A stretch of 64,000 nucleotides of DNA from Aquibium sp. A9E412 (GTDB lineage Bacteria; Pseudomonadota; Alphaproteobacteria; Rhizobiales; Rhizobiaceae): the NCBI RefSeq assembly GCF_030398335.1, contig NZ_JAOAOP010000001.1, forward strand, positions 208,707-272,706. The letters run 5' to 3'. A model generated the notes under the pieces. It searched no databases, had not been told where the DNA came from, and saw only the letters and a list, made by a program, of their open reading frames with translations. This document shows positions 35,160-47,969 of this stretch, one piece after another (position 1 is the first letter of the stretch; every line of letters starts with the position of its first letter). The position numbers and the translations under genes were made by a program.

Positions 35160-36917
35160 CTAGCGCATCTCGACCGGCGCCTCGGCACCGATCAGCCCCA
35201 GCCCCGACGTCAGGACGTCGGAAACGGCCTGCACCAGACCGAGTCTGGCATGGGTCAACTCTGCGTCGTTAACTTTAACAAACCGTAAGCCCGATGTCTC
35301 GCTGCCGCGATTCCAGTGTGCGTGGAACTGGCTGGCGAGATCGTGCAGGTAGAAGGCGAGCCGGTGCGGCTCGAGCGCCTGGGCGGCGCTTTCGACGATG
35401 CGCGGATACTCGGCCAGCTTGCGCACCAGGGCGATCTCGCCCTCGTCCTCGAGGCGGGCGAGCGCGGCGCGCATCGCCTGCGGCTCGAAGCGGGCGACGC
35501 CGAGCTGCTCGCTGGCCTGGCGGAAGACGGAGTGGCAGCGCGCCGAGGCATACTGCACGTAGAACACCGGGTTGTCCTTCGACTGCTCGGTCACCTTGGC
35601 GAAGTCGAAGTCGAGCGGCGCGTCGCTCTTGCGGTAGAGCATCATGAAGCGGATCGGGTCGCGGCCGACCTCTTCGACCACCTCGCGCAGCGTGACGAAG
35701 TCGCCGGAGCGCTTGGACATGCGCACCGGCTCGCCGCCGCGGTAGAGCTTGACGAGCTGGCACAGCACGACGCTGAGCGCCAGATCGCCGCCCGAGATCG
35801 CCTTGGCGAGCGCCTCCAGCCGCTTGACGTAGCCGCCGTGGTCGGCGCCGAGCACGAAGATCAGATGCTCGAAGCCGCGCGCATACTTGTCCTTCATGTA
35901 GCCGACGTCGGCGGCGAAATAGGTGAAGCTGCCGTCCGACTTCATCAGCGGCCGGTCGATGTCGTCGCCCACGCCGGTGGAGCGGAACAGCGTCTGCTCG
36001 CGGTCCTCCCAGTCCTCCGGCTTCTGGCCCTTGGGCGGCGGCAGCTTGCCCTTGTAGACGTAGCCCTTCATCGTCAGGTCGTTGATCGCCGAGCGGATGG
36101 CGCGCGCGTTGTCGGCGTGCAGCGAGCGCTCGGAGAAGAAGACGTCGTGATGCACGTTGAGCGCGGCGAGGTCCTCGCGGATCATCGCCATCATCGCCGT
36201 GATGGCGCGCTCGCGGGCGATCGCCAGCGCCTCGTCGCCGGGCATCTCGAGCAGCCGGTGGCCGAACTCCTCGGCCAGCGCCGCGCCGACCGGCACCAGG
36301 TAGTCGCCGGGATAGAGCCCTTCGGGAATCGTGCCGACCGCCTCGCCGAGCGCCTCGCGGTAGCGCAGAAGCACCGAGCGGGCGAGCACGTCGACCTGCG
36401 CGCCGGCGTCGTTGATGTAGTACTCCTTGGTCACCGCGTAGCCGGCGAAGGCGAGCAGGTTGGCGAGCGCGTCGCCGACCACCGCGCCGCGGCAGTGGCC
36501 GACATGCATCGGGCCGGTCGGGTTGGCCGAGACGTACTCGACGTTGACCGGCCGGCCGGCGCCGAGCGTCGAGCGGCCGTAGTCGGTGCCGGCCGCCAGC
36601 ATCTCGCCGAGCCTGGCCTGCCAGAAGCCGTTGCCGAGGCGCAGATTGACGAAGCCCGGGCCGGCGATGGTCGCCTCGGCGACGTCGGGGTCGGCGGCGA
36701 GCCGCTCGGCGATGCGCTCGGCCAGCGCGCGCGGCTTCTCGCCGGCCGCCTTGGCCAGCACCATCGCGGCGTTGGTCGCCAGGTCGCCGTGCGAGGCGTC
36801 GCGCGGCGGCTCGACCGAAACGCGCGTGAGCGCCAGAGGCCGGCCTTCGGCATCGGTCAGGCCCAGCGCGTCAACGGCCCTGACGACCCGATCGGTGAAA
36901 TCGGCGAAGATGTTCAT
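35160..36917 (-). CDS. argS: Arginyl-tRNA synthetase
   Basis: This encodes 585 residues, normal for the enzyme. The class I HIGH motif appears as [18 protein letters not shown], the KMSKS equivalent as [11 protein letters not shown], and the DALR-like anticodon-binding C-terminus is recognisable ([27 protein letters not shown]). It charges tRNA-Arg in the cytoplasm. It is followed by the SPOR-domain gene and preceded by dgt, both on the minus strand. Confidence 0.98.
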   Translation of the reverse strand: MNIFADFTDRVVRAVDALGLTDAEGRPLALTRVSVEPPRDASHGDLATNAAMVLAKAAGEKPRALAERIAERLAADPDVAEATIAGPGFVNLRLGNGFWQARLGEMLAAGTDYGRSTLGAGRPVNVEYVSANPTGPMHVGHCRGAVVGDALANLLAFAGYAVTKEYYINDAGAQVDVLARSVLLRYREALGEAVGTIPEGLYPGDYLVPVGAALAEEFGHRLLEMPGDEALAIARERAITAMMAMIREDLAALNVHHDVFFSERSLHADNARAIRSAINDLTMKGYVYKGKLPPPKGQKPEDWEDREQTLFRSTGVGDDIDRPLMKSDGSFTYFAADVGYMKDKYARGFEHLIFVLGADHGGYVKRLEALAKAISGGDLALSVVLCQLVKLYRGGEPVRMSKRSGDFVTLREVVEEVGRDPIRFMMLYRKSDAPLDFDFAKVTEQSKDNPVFYVQYASARCHSVFRQASEQLGVARFEPQAMRAALARLEDEGEIALVRKLAEYPRIVESAAQALEPHRLAFYLHDLASQFHAHWNRGSETSGLRFVKVNDAELTHARLGLVQAVSDVLTSGLGLIGAEAPVEMR

Positions 36918-36977
36918 GGAAAGGGTGTCCCAGGTGGAAGGCCCTTCGGCGGCTCTCGGCGCGCCGAAAGCCGGCCC

Positions 36978-38189
36978 CTAACCCAATTGCGGCGTACGGT
37001 CAAACAGCCGCCGGTGCTCCTTGACGGCGTAGGTGTCGGTCATGCCGGCGAGAAAATCGGCGACGTGCCGCGCCCGGACCGCCTCGGGCGCGCGATCGAG
37101 CCCGTCGCGCCAGCCCTCGGGCATCTGCCTGAGGTCGGCCCGATAGGCGTCGAACAGCTCGCGCACGATGCGCTCGGCCTCCGCCCGCACCGCCATCACC
37201 TGCGGATGGCGGTACAGATTGGCATAGAGAAAGCGCTTCAGCTCCTTCTCCAGTTCGGCCATGCGCGGCGAGAAGGCGACCACCGGCCGGCCGGCCGCGC
37301 GGACGGCGTCGGCGTCGGCGGGCGCCAGCGCGGCAAGGTTCTCCTGGGCGGTGGCGATGACGTCCTCGACCATGACGGTGATCTGCCGGCGCATCAGCTC
37401 GTGGCCGGTGCGCACGGGATCGAGCCGCGGGTAGAGCCCCCTCACCTCGGCCAGGATCGCCGCCGGCAGCTCGGCCGCCTCCAGCATGTCGAGCGTCAGC
37501 AGGCCCGAGCGCAGCCCGTCGTCGATGTCGTGCGCGTTGTAGGCGATGTCGTCGGCGATCGCCGCGCACTGCGCCTCGAGACCGGCGTGGCGGTCGAGCT
37601 CGAGGTCGTGCAGCGCGCTGTAGTCGAGGATGGCGCGCGGCACCGGCGCAGCGCAGGGCGTGCCGTCGGGCCGGGTCAGCGGGCCGTTGTGCTTGACAAG
37701 GCCCTCGAGCGTCTCCCAGGTCAGGTTGAGGCCGTCGAACTCCGCGTAGCGCCGCTCCAGCCGGGTGACGACGCGCAGCGACTGGGCGTTGTGGTCGAAG
37801 CCGCCCCAGGCGGCCATCCGCTCGGCCAGCGCGTCCTCGCCGGTGTGGCCGAACGGGGTGTGGCCGAAATCGTGCACCAGGGCGACCGCCTCGGCCAGGT
37901 CCTCGTCGCCGCGCAGCGCGCGGGCGAGCGCGCGGGCGATCTGCGCCACCTCGATCGAGTGCGTCAAGCGGGTGCGGTAGTGGTCGCCCTCGTGCGCGAT
38001 GAAGACCTGCGTCTTGTGCTTGAGCCGGCGGAAGGCGGTGGAATGGATGATGCGGTCGCGGTCGCGCTGGAAAGGCGTGCGGGTGCGGCTTTCGCCCTCG
38101 GCATAGAAGCGTCCGCGCGAGGCGGCCGGGTCGCAGGCGTAGCGGGCGCGCGGCCGATAGCCGAAACCGAGGTCTGCGAGCTCGCCCAC
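36978..38189 (-). CDS. dgt: dGTPase-like deoxynucleotide triphosphohydrolase (HD domain)
   Basis: This encodes 403 residues from a GTG start at 38189 preceded seven bases upstream by GGAGG; the longer ORF upstream runs into the divergent Fe-S carrier promoter. Conserved starts [20 protein letters not shown] and [27 protein letters not shown] are family marks. HD metal motifs are H in [29 protein letters not shown], and later [10 protein letters not shown]. Members cleave dNTPs to nucleosides and triphosphate. It is divergent from the A-type Fe-S carrier gene and lies upstream of argS. Confidence 0.95.
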   Translation of the reverse strand: MGELADLGFGYRPRARYACDPAASRGRFYAEGESRTRTPFQRDRDRIIHSTAFRRLKHKTQVFIAHEGDHYRTRLTHSIEVAQIARALARALRGDEDLAEAVALVHDFGHTPFGHTGEDALAERMAAWGGFDHNAQSLRVVTRLERRYAEFDGLNLTWETLEGLVKHNGPLTRPDGTPCAAPVPRAILDYSALHDLELDRHAGLEAQCAAIADDIAYNAHDIDDGLRSGLLTLDMLEAAELPAAILAEVRGLYPRLDPVRTGHELMRRQITVMVEDVIATAQENLAALAPADADAVRAAGRPVVAFSPRMAELEKELKRFLYANLYRHPQVMAVRAEAERIVRELFDAYRADLRQMPEGWRDGLDRAPEAVRARHVADFLAGMTDTYAVKEHRRLFDRTPQLG

Positions 38190-38277
38190 CGGGCCGTCCT
38201 CCGCACCGGTCCGGCTTGTTGACTCGCCGGACGGCGCTTCATACCTATGGAAAGAGCCGTAACGCAAGGTGAGCGCG

Positions 38278-38628
38278 ATGGGCGTCGATGCCAAGAGCGA
38301 CATGAAGGGCGTTGAGATGACCGAGGCGGCAGCCCGCCGCATCGCCACCATCCTCGCTGCCGAACCGGACAAGATCGCCCTTCGGGTGGCGGTCGAGGGC
38401 GGCGGCTGCTCGGGCTTCTCCTACACGTTCGACCTGGTCGACACGCGCGGCGACGACGATACCGCGATCGAGCGCGACGGCGCCACCGTGCTGATCGACG
38501 ACCTGTCGCTCGTCTACATGGGCGGCTCGGTGATCGACTTCGTCGACGACCTGATCGGCCAGTCCTTCCAGATCCGCAATCCCAACGCGGTCGCCTCCTG
38601 CGGCTGCGGCACCAGCTTCTCCATCTGA
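38278..38628 (+). CDS. erpA: A-type iron-sulfur cluster carrier (ErpA/IscA-like)
   Basis: This encodes 116 residues from ATG at 38278; an in-frame GTG at 38269 is possible. Three conserved cysteines that hold the Fe-S cluster are present: [11 protein letters not shown] and [10 protein letters not shown] at the C-terminus. The family carries [2Fe-2S] or [4Fe-4S] clusters to target enzymes in the cytoplasm. Divergence from dgt is the usual alphaproteobacterial arrangement. ErpA versus IscA is not resolvable from sequence alone; ErpA is favoured by the neighbourhood. Confidence 0.9.
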   Translation: MGVDAKSDMKGVEMTEAAARRIATILAAEPDKIALRVAVEGGGCSGFSYTFDLVDTRGDDDTAIERDGATVLIDDLSLVYMGGSVIDFVDDLIGQSFQIRNPNAVASCGCGTSFSI

Positions 38629-38743
38629 GGCGCGGCGGCAGCGCGCCGCCGCAAAATCAGCACATTCGAATCCGCCGCGCGCTGGAACCGGCGGCGGCGG
38701 TCTCCTGTTTGGCCAGCGAGGGACCAAACAGGAGATGCGAACC

Positions 38744-39361
38744 ATGATGGGCAAGCTTCGAACGGCCGCCGTGGCGGCCGGCCTGCTCGTTCCCGGCGTG
38801 GCAACGGCGGCGACGAGCGCGATCGTGACGACCGATCTCAACATCCGCAGCGGGCCGAGCACGAGCTATGCGCGCTTCGGCACGATTCCCGACGGCGACC
38901 GCGTCACCGTCTATGGCTGCGTGCGCGACTACAACTGGTGCGAGGTGCGCTGGGCCGGCCGGCAGGGCTGGGTGTCCGGCAACTACCTCGCCTATCTCGG
39001 CGAGCGCTACAACCGCCGCCCGCTGCCGCAGATCGGCTTCAGCATCGGCCTGCCGATCATCAGCTTCGAGGGCGAGCGGGTGTATCGCGAGCGCCCGCGC
39101 CGCGGCTATCGCGACGGGCCGCGCGGCGGCTATCGCGAGGCGCCGCGCGAGGTGCGCCGCGAGCTGCGGCGGGACCGGCGCGACGTGCGCGACGCGCGCG
39201 AGGACCTGCGCGAGGCGCGCCGCGACCTGCGCCGGGCGCAGCGTCGGGGCGAGGACGTGCGCGGCGAGCGCCGCGACCTGCGCCAGGCGCGCCGCGAGCT
39301 GCGCCGCGAACGCCGCGACCTGCGCCGCACGCGCGAGGAATTCCGCGACTGGCGCGGCTGA
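38744..39361 (+). CDS. Secreted SH3b-domain protein with long charged helix
   Basis: This encodes 205 residues. An AGGAG box nine bases upstream favours ATG at 38744 over the ATG at 38735, which overlaps that box. A cleavable signal (GLLVPGVATAA) precedes a bacterial SH3 domain (residues about 28-85, TTDLNIRSGPSTSYARFG and WGRQGWVSGNYLAYL-like), which typically binds peptidoglycan. The C-terminal ~85 residues are extremely Arg/Asp/Glu-rich (RRDLRRAQRR, ERRDLRQARRELRRERRD) in repeated 7-11-residue steps, predicting a long charged helix. Function is unknown; a cell-wall or stress role is plausible. Confidence 0.85.
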   Translation: MMGKLRTAAVAAGLLVPGVATAATSAIVTTDLNIRSGPSTSYARFGTIPDGDRVTVYGCVRDYNWCEVRWAGRQGWVSGNYLAYLGERYNRRPLPQIGFSIGLPIISFEGERVYRERPRRGYRDGPRGGYREAPREVRRELRRDRRDVRDAREDLREARRDLRRAQRRGEDVRGERRDLRQARRELRRERRDLRRTREEFRDWRG

Positions 39362-39383
39362 GGCCCCGCTGCTGCGAGGCGAT

Positions 39384-39423
39384 GGCGGCCGCCGGAACGC
39401 TCCGGCGGCCGCCTTTCTTTTTG
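39384..39423 (+). terminator. Rho-independent terminator after the SH3b gene
   Basis: A 13-bp perfect stem (GGCGGCCGCCGGA 39384-39396 with 39401-39413) with a 4-nt loop is followed by TTTCTTTTTG. Confidence 0.92.
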
Positions 39424-39436
39424 CCGTGCGGAGCGC

Positions 39437-40810
39437 TCAGTCGAGCTCCTCGGGCAGCACGAGGTTGAGCACGATCGCCAGGAACGCGGCCGGCAGAAGC
39501 CCCGAGGTCAGCAGGATCTGCGCCGTCTGCGGCAGGTGCTGCAGGGCGCCCGGCTCGAGCTGCAGGCCGAGGCCGACCGACAGCGAGACGGCGAAGATGA
39601 CCATGTTGCGGCGGTTCCAGGCGACGGCCGACAGCATGTTGATGCCGGCCGCCGCGACCATGCCGAACATCACGATGACGCCGCCGCCGAGCACGGTGAT
39701 CGGGATGGTCGAGATCAGCGCGCCGACCTTCGGCACCAGGCCGCACAGGATGAGGAACAGCGCGCCGTAGGTCACCACGTGGCGGCTCATCACGCCGGTC
39801 ATCGAGATCAGCCCGACGTTCTGGCTGAACGAGGTGTTGGGCAGGCCGCCGAACACGCCGGCGATCGCCGTGCCGAGGCCGTCGGCATAGGTCGCGCCGG
39901 CGATCTCGCGGTCGGTCGCCTCGCGGCCGGCGCCGCCCTTGGTGATGCCCGACACGTCGCCGACCGTCTCGATGGCCGAGACCACCGCCATGAAGCACAT
40001 GCCGACGATCGCCGCCGTCGACAGCTCGAAACCCCACTTGAAGGGCACCGGCAGCGCCACCCAGCCGGCGCGCGCCACGTTGTCGAAGCTGACCATGCCC
40101 ATGGCGAGCGCCACGACATAGCCGGCCACCAGGCCGAGCAGCACGGCGGCGATCGACCACATGCCGCGGGTGAAGAACTTCAGCACCAGCGTGACGACGA
40201 TCACCACCAGGGCGATGCTCCAGTTGGCCAGGCTGCCATAGGCGGGCGTGCCGATCTGCGGCACGCCGCCGGCGGCGTACTGGATACCGACGCGGATCAG
40301 CGCCAGCCCGATCATCAGCACGATCAGACCGGTGACGAGCGGCGGCAGCGCGAAGCGCAGCCGGCCGATCACCGTGCCGAGCAGGAAGTGGAAGACGCCG
40401 CCGATGGCGATGCCGCCCATCAGCGCGCCGAGCGCGGCCACCCCCTGGTCCGCGACGAGCGGAATCATCACCGGCAGGAAGGCGAAGCTGGTCCCCTGAA
40501 CGATGGGCAGCCGGCCGCCGACGGGTCCCATGCCGATGGTCTGGAACAGCGTGGCGATGCCGGCGAACAGCATCGCCATCTGGATCATGTAGATCAGGCT
40601 CGGAAAGTCCGGCGAGTTGGAGCCGAAGCCGAAGCCCGCCGCCCCGGCGACGATGATAGCCGGCGTGACGTTGGACACGAACATCGCCAGCACGTGCTGG
40701 ATGCCGAGCGGTATGGCCTGCAGCGGCGGCGGCGTGTAATCGGGATCGCGCAGGCGCCGGTGCAGCGCCTCGGCGCTGGCGTCGCGGTCACCCATGGCAA
40801 TGTCGGTCAT
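39437..40810 (-). CDS. NCS2-family purine/uracil-xanthine permease
   Basis: This encodes 457 residues with about fourteen membrane segments. The NAT/NCS2 signature appears as SQNVGLISMTGVMSR, and the substrate motif region SAIETVGDVSGITKG matches xanthine/uric-acid carriers (UacT/PbuX type) better than uracil carriers. It imports a nucleobase by proton symport across the inner membrane. ATG at 40810 begins MTDIAMGDRDASAEAL. It is convergent with the SH3b gene and divergent from xthA; no purine-catabolism genes are adjacent, so the exact substrate is an inference. Confidence 0.92.
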   Translation of the reverse strand: MTDIAMGDRDASAEALHRRLRDPDYTPPPLQAIPLGIQHVLAMFVSNVTPAIIVAGAAGFGFGSNSPDFPSLIYMIQMAMLFAGIATLFQTIGMGPVGGRLPIVQGTSFAFLPVMIPLVADQGVAALGALMGGIAIGGVFHFLLGTVIGRLRFALPPLVTGLIVLMIGLALIRVGIQYAAGGVPQIGTPAYGSLANWSIALVVIVVTLVLKFFTRGMWSIAAVLLGLVAGYVVALAMGMVSFDNVARAGWVALPVPFKWGFELSTAAIVGMCFMAVVSAIETVGDVSGITKGGAGREATDREIAGATYADGLGTAIAGVFGGLPNTSFSQNVGLISMTGVMSRHVVTYGALFLILCGLVPKVGALISTIPITVLGGGVIVMFGMVAAAGINMLSAVAWNRRNMVIFAVSLSVGLGLQLEPGALQHLPQTAQILLTSGLLPAAFLAIVLNLVLPEELD

Positions 40811-40982
40811 GGCGGGTCCCCCTCTGTCTGGCCCGATGCGGTTGCGGCGCCCGAGGCCGCGCCGCAAACGAAAGCGGCTTCGCGCACGGCGCCGGGTGCG
40901 CTACCTTGGCGGCCCGGCGGAGTGTCGGTCAGCGCGGCGGGCGCGACCATCAAGTTAATTTTGAAAGAGAACGCAGTCCTCG

Positions 40983-41792
40983 ATGAAAATCGCCACCTGG
41001 AACATCAACGGAATCAAGGCGCGGATCGACAATCTGCTGCACTGGCTGAAGGAAAGCGACGTCGACATCGTCTGCCTGCAGGAGATCAAGTCGGTCAACG
41101 AGCAGTTCCCGCGCGCCGAGATCGAGGCGCTCGGCTACAACGTCGCCACGCACGGCCAGAAGGGCTTCAACGGTGTGGCGATCCTGTCGAAGCTGCCGTT
41201 CGACGAGGTCAATCGCGGGCTTGCCGGCGACGACGACGACGTGCAGGCGCGCTTCGTCGAGGGCGTGTTCTCCGTCGCGTCCGGCGCGCTGCGGGTGGTC
41301 TCGCTCTACCTGCCGAACGGCAACCCGCTCGGCACCGAGAAGTTCGCCTACAAGCTCGCCTGGATGGCGCGGCTGGAGGCCTGGGCGGCGGCGCGCCTGG
41401 CGAGTGAGGAGCCGCTGGTGCTGGCCGGCGACTACAACGTCATCCCCGAGCCGCACGACGCGCGCAACCCCGAGGCCTGGCGCGACGACGCGCTGTTCCA
41501 GCCGGAAAGCCGCGCCGCCCTTCGCCGGCTCGCCCATCTCGGCTTCACCGACGCGCTGCGCGCCGTCACCCATGCCGGCGACACCTACACCTTCTGGGAC
41601 TACCAGGGCGGCGCCTGGCAGAAGAACAACGGCATCCGCATCGACCATCTGATGCTGTCGCCGGAGGCGGCCGACCGGCTGACCGCCGCCCATGTCGAGC
41701 GCCACACGCGCGCCTGGGAAAAGCCGTCCGACCACGTGCCGGTGGTCGCCGCCTTCGCCTTCGACACACCGCAGGCGACCGCGGCCGCCTGA
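40983..41792 (+). CDS. xthA: Exodeoxyribonuclease III (AP endonuclease)
   Basis: This encodes 269 residues. The endonuclease/exonuclease/phosphatase fold is complete: N7 (TWNING), E34 (CLQEIK), GDYNVIPEPHD, NGIRIDHLM and the catalytic SDHVPVVA. It incises DNA at abasic sites and degrades 3' ends in base excision repair. Preceding AAAGAGAACG may serve as ribosome-binding site. It is divergent from the permease; a small secreted-protein gene follows. Confidence 0.97.
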   Translation: MKIATWNINGIKARIDNLLHWLKESDVDIVCLQEIKSVNEQFPRAEIEALGYNVATHGQKGFNGVAILSKLPFDEVNRGLAGDDDDVQARFVEGVFSVASGALRVVSLYLPNGNPLGTEKFAYKLAWMARLEAWAAARLASEEPLVLAGDYNVIPEPHDARNPEAWRDDALFQPESRAALRRLAHLGFTDALRAVTHAGDTYTFWDYQGGAWQKNNGIRIDHLMLSPEAADRLTAAHVERHTRAWEKPSDHVPVVAAFAFDTPQATAAA

Positions 41793-41847
41793 GACCCCGG
41801 TGCGGCGACGCGTGGCGCCGCGGCGTGCTGCGTGCTAGGATAACCGG

Positions 41848-42120
41848 ATGATCCAGCGGTTCGCCGGCCTCGTCGCAATCGGCCTCTCGCTCGGCGCCGG
41901 CGCAGTTCCGGCGGCGGCCGAGTGTCGTTGCGTGGCGAATGGCGAGCGGGTGCCCGAGGGCGGCTTCGCCTGCCTGCGGCTGCCCGACGGGCCGCAGCTC
42001 GCGCGCTGCGACAAGGTGCTCAACAACCCGTCCTGGACGGTGATCGAACGGGGTTGCGCGCAGTTTTCCCGGGTCGGACCGGCGGCCGCGCCCTCGAGCA
42101 CGGCGCTGCTCGCGCCATAG
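41848..42120 (+). CDS. Small secreted cysteine-rich protein, unknown
   Basis: This encodes 90 residues. A good signal peptide (MIQRFAGLVAIGLSLGAGAVPAAAE) precedes a ~65-residue mature part with five cysteines (CRCVANGERV, FACLRLPDG, RCDKVLNN, GCAQFS), likely two disulfides in the periplasm. ATG follows AGGA. It recalls small Cys-rich periplasmic proteins of Rhizobiales, but no family is named. It is convergent with exoR. Confidence 0.65.
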   Translation: MIQRFAGLVAIGLSLGAGAVPAAAECRCVANGERVPEGGFACLRLPDGPQLARCDKVLNNPSWTVIERGCAQFSRVGPAAAPSSTALLAP

Positions 42121-42212
42121 GGCGCGTTTTCGCAGCTCGTGTGGGATGCCGTGAGAGGCGGACCGGCGCGCAACGCCGCGAGCGCCGGGACCCGGCGTCT
42201 CGGCGCGGCGCG

Positions 42213-43013
42213 CTACTTGAGGCCGTTCGCCAGCATGTCCTCGGACAGCGCGATGGCGGTGCGCCGGTCGGACTCGCCGGCCAGCGCGAAGGCCTCCTCC
42301 TGCAGCGAGCGGATCCACGCCGTGTCGGTCGGCGCCGCGCGCTCCAGCGCGGCGGTCATCATCGCCAGGCCGCGCACCACCCTGCCGCTCTGGAACAGCA
42401 GGTTGCCGAGTGTCGCCTGCGCCCCGGTGTGGCCCTTCTCGGCGGCGAGCTGCAGCCAGCGGCCGGCCTGGCGCACGCTGCGGGTGACGCCCTCGCCGTG
42501 CAGGAACATGCGGCCGATCTCGTACTGCGCCTGCGGGTTGCGGTAGTTGGCGGCCGCGCGCATGTAGTATTCCTGGGCGGCGGCCGGGTTGGCCTGCACC
42601 GGCGAGCCGGCGATGCCGCGGCGCAGATAGCCGGCCAGCGCCACCAGCGCGTCGGAGACGTAGCTCTCCTCGGGGCTGCCGGGCTCGACCTCCTGCTGCA
42701 CGATCTCGGAGAAGAACTTGAAGGCCTCGTAGTCGTCGCGCGGCACGCCGTCGCCCTCGGCATACATGCGCGCCAGCTTCCAGCGGGCGCCCATCTGCCC
42801 CTTCTCGGCCGCATAGCGGTAGGCCTCGACCGCCTCCTGCTTGTCGCCCTTCTTGTAGGCGGAGAAGCCGAAACGGAAGACGGCCCACGGGCTGCGGTCG
42901 GGCTTGACCACGGTCTTCTCGTCGAGTGCCGCGGCAGGCCCCGCCAGCGCGAGGCCCGCCACGCTCAGCCCCAGGGCGAGCGTGCCGGCACGGATTGCGT
43001 CAGATGTCCGCAT
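42213..43013 (-). CDS. exoR: ExoR-like periplasmic regulator with Sel1 repeats
   Basis: This encodes 266 residues. A signal peptide (residues 1-29, ending PAAALD) is followed by Sel1-type tetratricopeptide repeats ([67 protein letters not shown]). The [16 protein letters not shown] start and [16 protein letters not shown] [14 protein letters not shown] end match ExoR of Sinorhizobium and Agrobacterium, which binds and restrains the sensor kinase ExoS/ChvG, controlling succinoglycan, flagella and acid response. No exoS or chvI gene lies nearby, as usual. The start overlaps the end of ilvD by 14 bp. I infer the same regulatory role. Confidence 0.9.
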   Translation of the reverse strand: MRTSDAIRAGTLALGLSVAGLALAGPAAALDEKTVVKPDRSPWAVFRFGFSAYKKGDKQEAVEAYRYAAEKGQMGARWKLARMYAEGDGVPRDDYEAFKFFSEIVQQEVEPGSPEESYVSDALVALAGYLRRGIAGSPVQANPAAAQEYYMRAAANYRNPQAQYEIGRMFLHGEGVTRSVRQAGRWLQLAAEKGHTGAQATLGNLLFQSGRVVRGLAMMTAALERAAPTDTAWIRSLQEEAFALAGESDRRTAIALSEDMLANGLK

Positions 43014-44724
43014 AGCAGTGCGTTTCTTTTGTTGCGCCGGGATGCGTCACGGCTCCGTTGCGGGCCGGCCCGACCGTTTGTGCGTATTTCCAGATGGCGC
43101 CGGAGCCGTAATCCGTCTCGCGCGGCGTCCAGGCCTCGCGGCGCCGGGCGAGCTCGTCCTCCGACAGCTCGACGTCGATGGTGCCGGCCACCGCGTCGAT
43201 GGTGATGACGTCGCCGTCGCGCAGCAGGCCGATCGGCCCGCCGACGGCCGCCTCCGGCCCGACATGGCCGATGCAGAAGCCGCGCGTGGCGCCGGAAAAG
43301 CGCCCGTCGGTGATCAGCGCCACCTTGTCGCCCATGCCCTGGCCGTAGAGCGCGGCAGTGGTGGCCAGCATCTCGCGCATGCCGGGGCCGCCCTTGGGTC
43401 CCTCGTAGCGGATGACCAGCACCTCGCCCTCCTCGTAGCGCCGCTTGACCACCGCCTCGAAGCACGCCTCCTCGGAATCGAAGCAGCGCGCGGGGCCCGA
43501 GAAGCGCTGGTTGGCGAGGCCGGCGACCTTGACGATGGCGCCCTCCGGCGCCAGCGAGCCCTTGAGCCCGACGACGCCGCCGGTCCGCGTGATCGGCTGG
43601 TCGGCCGGGCGCACCACGTCCTGCTGGTCGTTCCAGCGCACGTGCTGCATGTTCTCGGCCAGGGTGCGGCCGGTCACCGTCATGCAGTCGCCGTGCAGGT
43701 AGCCGTGCTCGAGCAGCGTCTTCATGAGCAGCGGGATGCCGCCGGCCTCGAACATGTCCTTGGCGATATAGCGGCCGCCCGGCTTCAGATCGGCGATGTA
43801 GGGGGTCTTGCGGAAGATCTCGGCGACGTCGAACAGGTCGAAGGCGATGCCCGCCTCGTGCGCGATCGCCGGCAGGTGCAGCGCGGCGTTGGTCGAGCCG
43901 CCGGAGGCGGCGACCACGGCGGCGGCGTTCTCCAGCGCCTTGCGGGTGACGATGTCGCGCGGCCGCACCTGGCGGGCGACCAGCTCCATGACCTTCTCGC
44001 CGGAGGCGTAGCAGAAGCGGTCGCGCATCTCGTAGGGCGCGGGCGCGCCGCAGGAATAGGGCAGCGCCAGGCCGATCGCCTCGGCGACGGTGGCCATGGT
44101 GTTGGCCGTGAACTGGGCGCCGCACGAGCCGGCCGACGGACAGGCGACCTGCTCGATCTCCTTGAGCTCGGCGTCGGAAATCGTGCCGACCGAATGCTGG
44201 CCGACCGCCTCGAAGACGTCCTGCACGGTGATCTCGCGGCCGCGATAGGTGCCGGGCAGGATCGAGCCGCCATAGATGAAGATCGACGGCACGTTGAGCC
44301 GCACCATGGCCATCATCATGCCGGGCAGCGACTTGTCGCAGCCGGCCAGGCCGACGATCGCGTCGTAGCAGTGGCCGCGCATGGTCAGCTCGACCGAATC
44401 GGCGATGACGTCGCGGCTGACCAGCGAGGCCTTCATGCCCTGGTGGCCCATGGCGATGCCGTCGGTCACGGTGATCGTGCAGAACTCGCGCGGCGTGCCG
44501 CGGGCGGCCGCGACGCCCTTCTTGACGACCTGCGCCTGGCGCATCAGCGCGATGTTGCACGGCGCGGCCTCGTTCCAGCAGCTCGCCACGCCGACGAGCG
44601 GTTGGCCGATCTCCTGTTCCGACAGCCCCATGGCGTAGAGATAGGACCGGTGCGGCGCACGCTGCGGCCCCACCGTCACGTGCCGGCTGGGAAGCGAAGC
44701 CTTCTGATCGGATTTGGCGTCCAT
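43000..44724 (-). CDS. ilvD: Dihydroxy-acid dehydratase
   Basis: This encodes 574 residues. It catalyses the third step of valine/isoleucine biosynthesis with an Fe-S cluster. Cluster cysteines are seen in [23 protein letters not shown] and [16 protein letters not shown]; later [22 protein letters not shown] is the family C-terminal signature. ATG at 44724 ([15 protein letters not shown]) follows AAGGGCG; a GTG at 44739 lies five codons upstream. exoR follows with a short overlap. Confidence 0.97.
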   Translation of the reverse strand: MDAKSDQKASLPSRHVTVGPQRAPHRSYLYAMGLSEQEIGQPLVGVASCWNEAAPCNIALMRQAQVVKKGVAAARGTPREFCTITVTDGIAMGHQGMKASLVSRDVIADSVELTMRGHCYDAIVGLAGCDKSLPGMMMAMVRLNVPSIFIYGGSILPGTYRGREITVQDVFEAVGQHSVGTISDAELKEIEQVACPSAGSCGAQFTANTMATVAEAIGLALPYSCGAPAPYEMRDRFCYASGEKVMELVARQVRPRDIVTRKALENAAAVVAASGGSTNAALHLPAIAHEAGIAFDLFDVAEIFRKTPYIADLKPGGRYIAKDMFEAGGIPLLMKTLLEHGYLHGDCMTVTGRTLAENMQHVRWNDQQDVVRPADQPITRTGGVVGLKGSLAPEGAIVKVAGLANQRFSGPARCFDSEEACFEAVVKRRYEEGEVLVIRYEGPKGGPGMREMLATTAALYGQGMGDKVALITDGRFSGATRGFCIGHVGPEAAVGGPIGLLRDGDVITIDAVAGTIDVELSEDELARRREAWTPRETDYGSGAIWKYAQTVGPARNGAVTHPGATKETHCYADI

Positions 44725-45030
44725 GTTCGCCCTTGTCACGCGCGCTCAAACACTGGTCCGGCTGCACGCCGCGAAGGCGCGGGTCCGGAGAGCCTTTCGG
44801 GTGCGCCGGGTTTATGGCGGGAAGTGGGCAATCGCGACCCCCGCGGGGGTGCGGACGACGGCTTGTTCAGCAACTGTTGCCGTTCGGCCACAAGCGGCCG
44901 CGGCGCAGCCGCGCCACGGCGAGGCGCGGGATCGCGGCCGCCACGACCTCGCAAATCGAGTCGGAGACGGCCGCCAACCGGCTGATACAGCGCGCTTTTT
45001 CTGCCTCGGTCCGGGCCGACCGGGAGGCGG
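44725..45030. other. Intergenic region between valS and ilvD, no gene seen
   Basis: This 306-bp gap holds short inverted repeats (for example GCGACCCCCGC/GCGGGGGTGCG near 44836) but no supported gene, RNA or promoter. Short ORFs here lack homology and ribosome-binding sites. It presumably contains the ilvD promoter. Confidence 0.5.
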
Positions 45031-47811
<2,781 letters not shown>

Positions 47812-47969
47812 GGGTGAAAATCCGCAGGTGGCCGGGAGCGACAGTCGCTCGTGTAAAGCGAATGGCCTGCGCGGTGTCAACACGACGGCCGCGGCGCGGG
47901 GGTCGCGCGGCCCGGCGGTCCCGGCGCCGCACCGCCGGCTGCGGTCTTTCCGGACGCTCGGCCTGTCGG

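Noticed and set aside
44867..45000. A possible leader peptide for ilvD
   Set aside because: The short ORF has no run of Val, Leu or Ile codons and no attenuator hairpin with a T tract.
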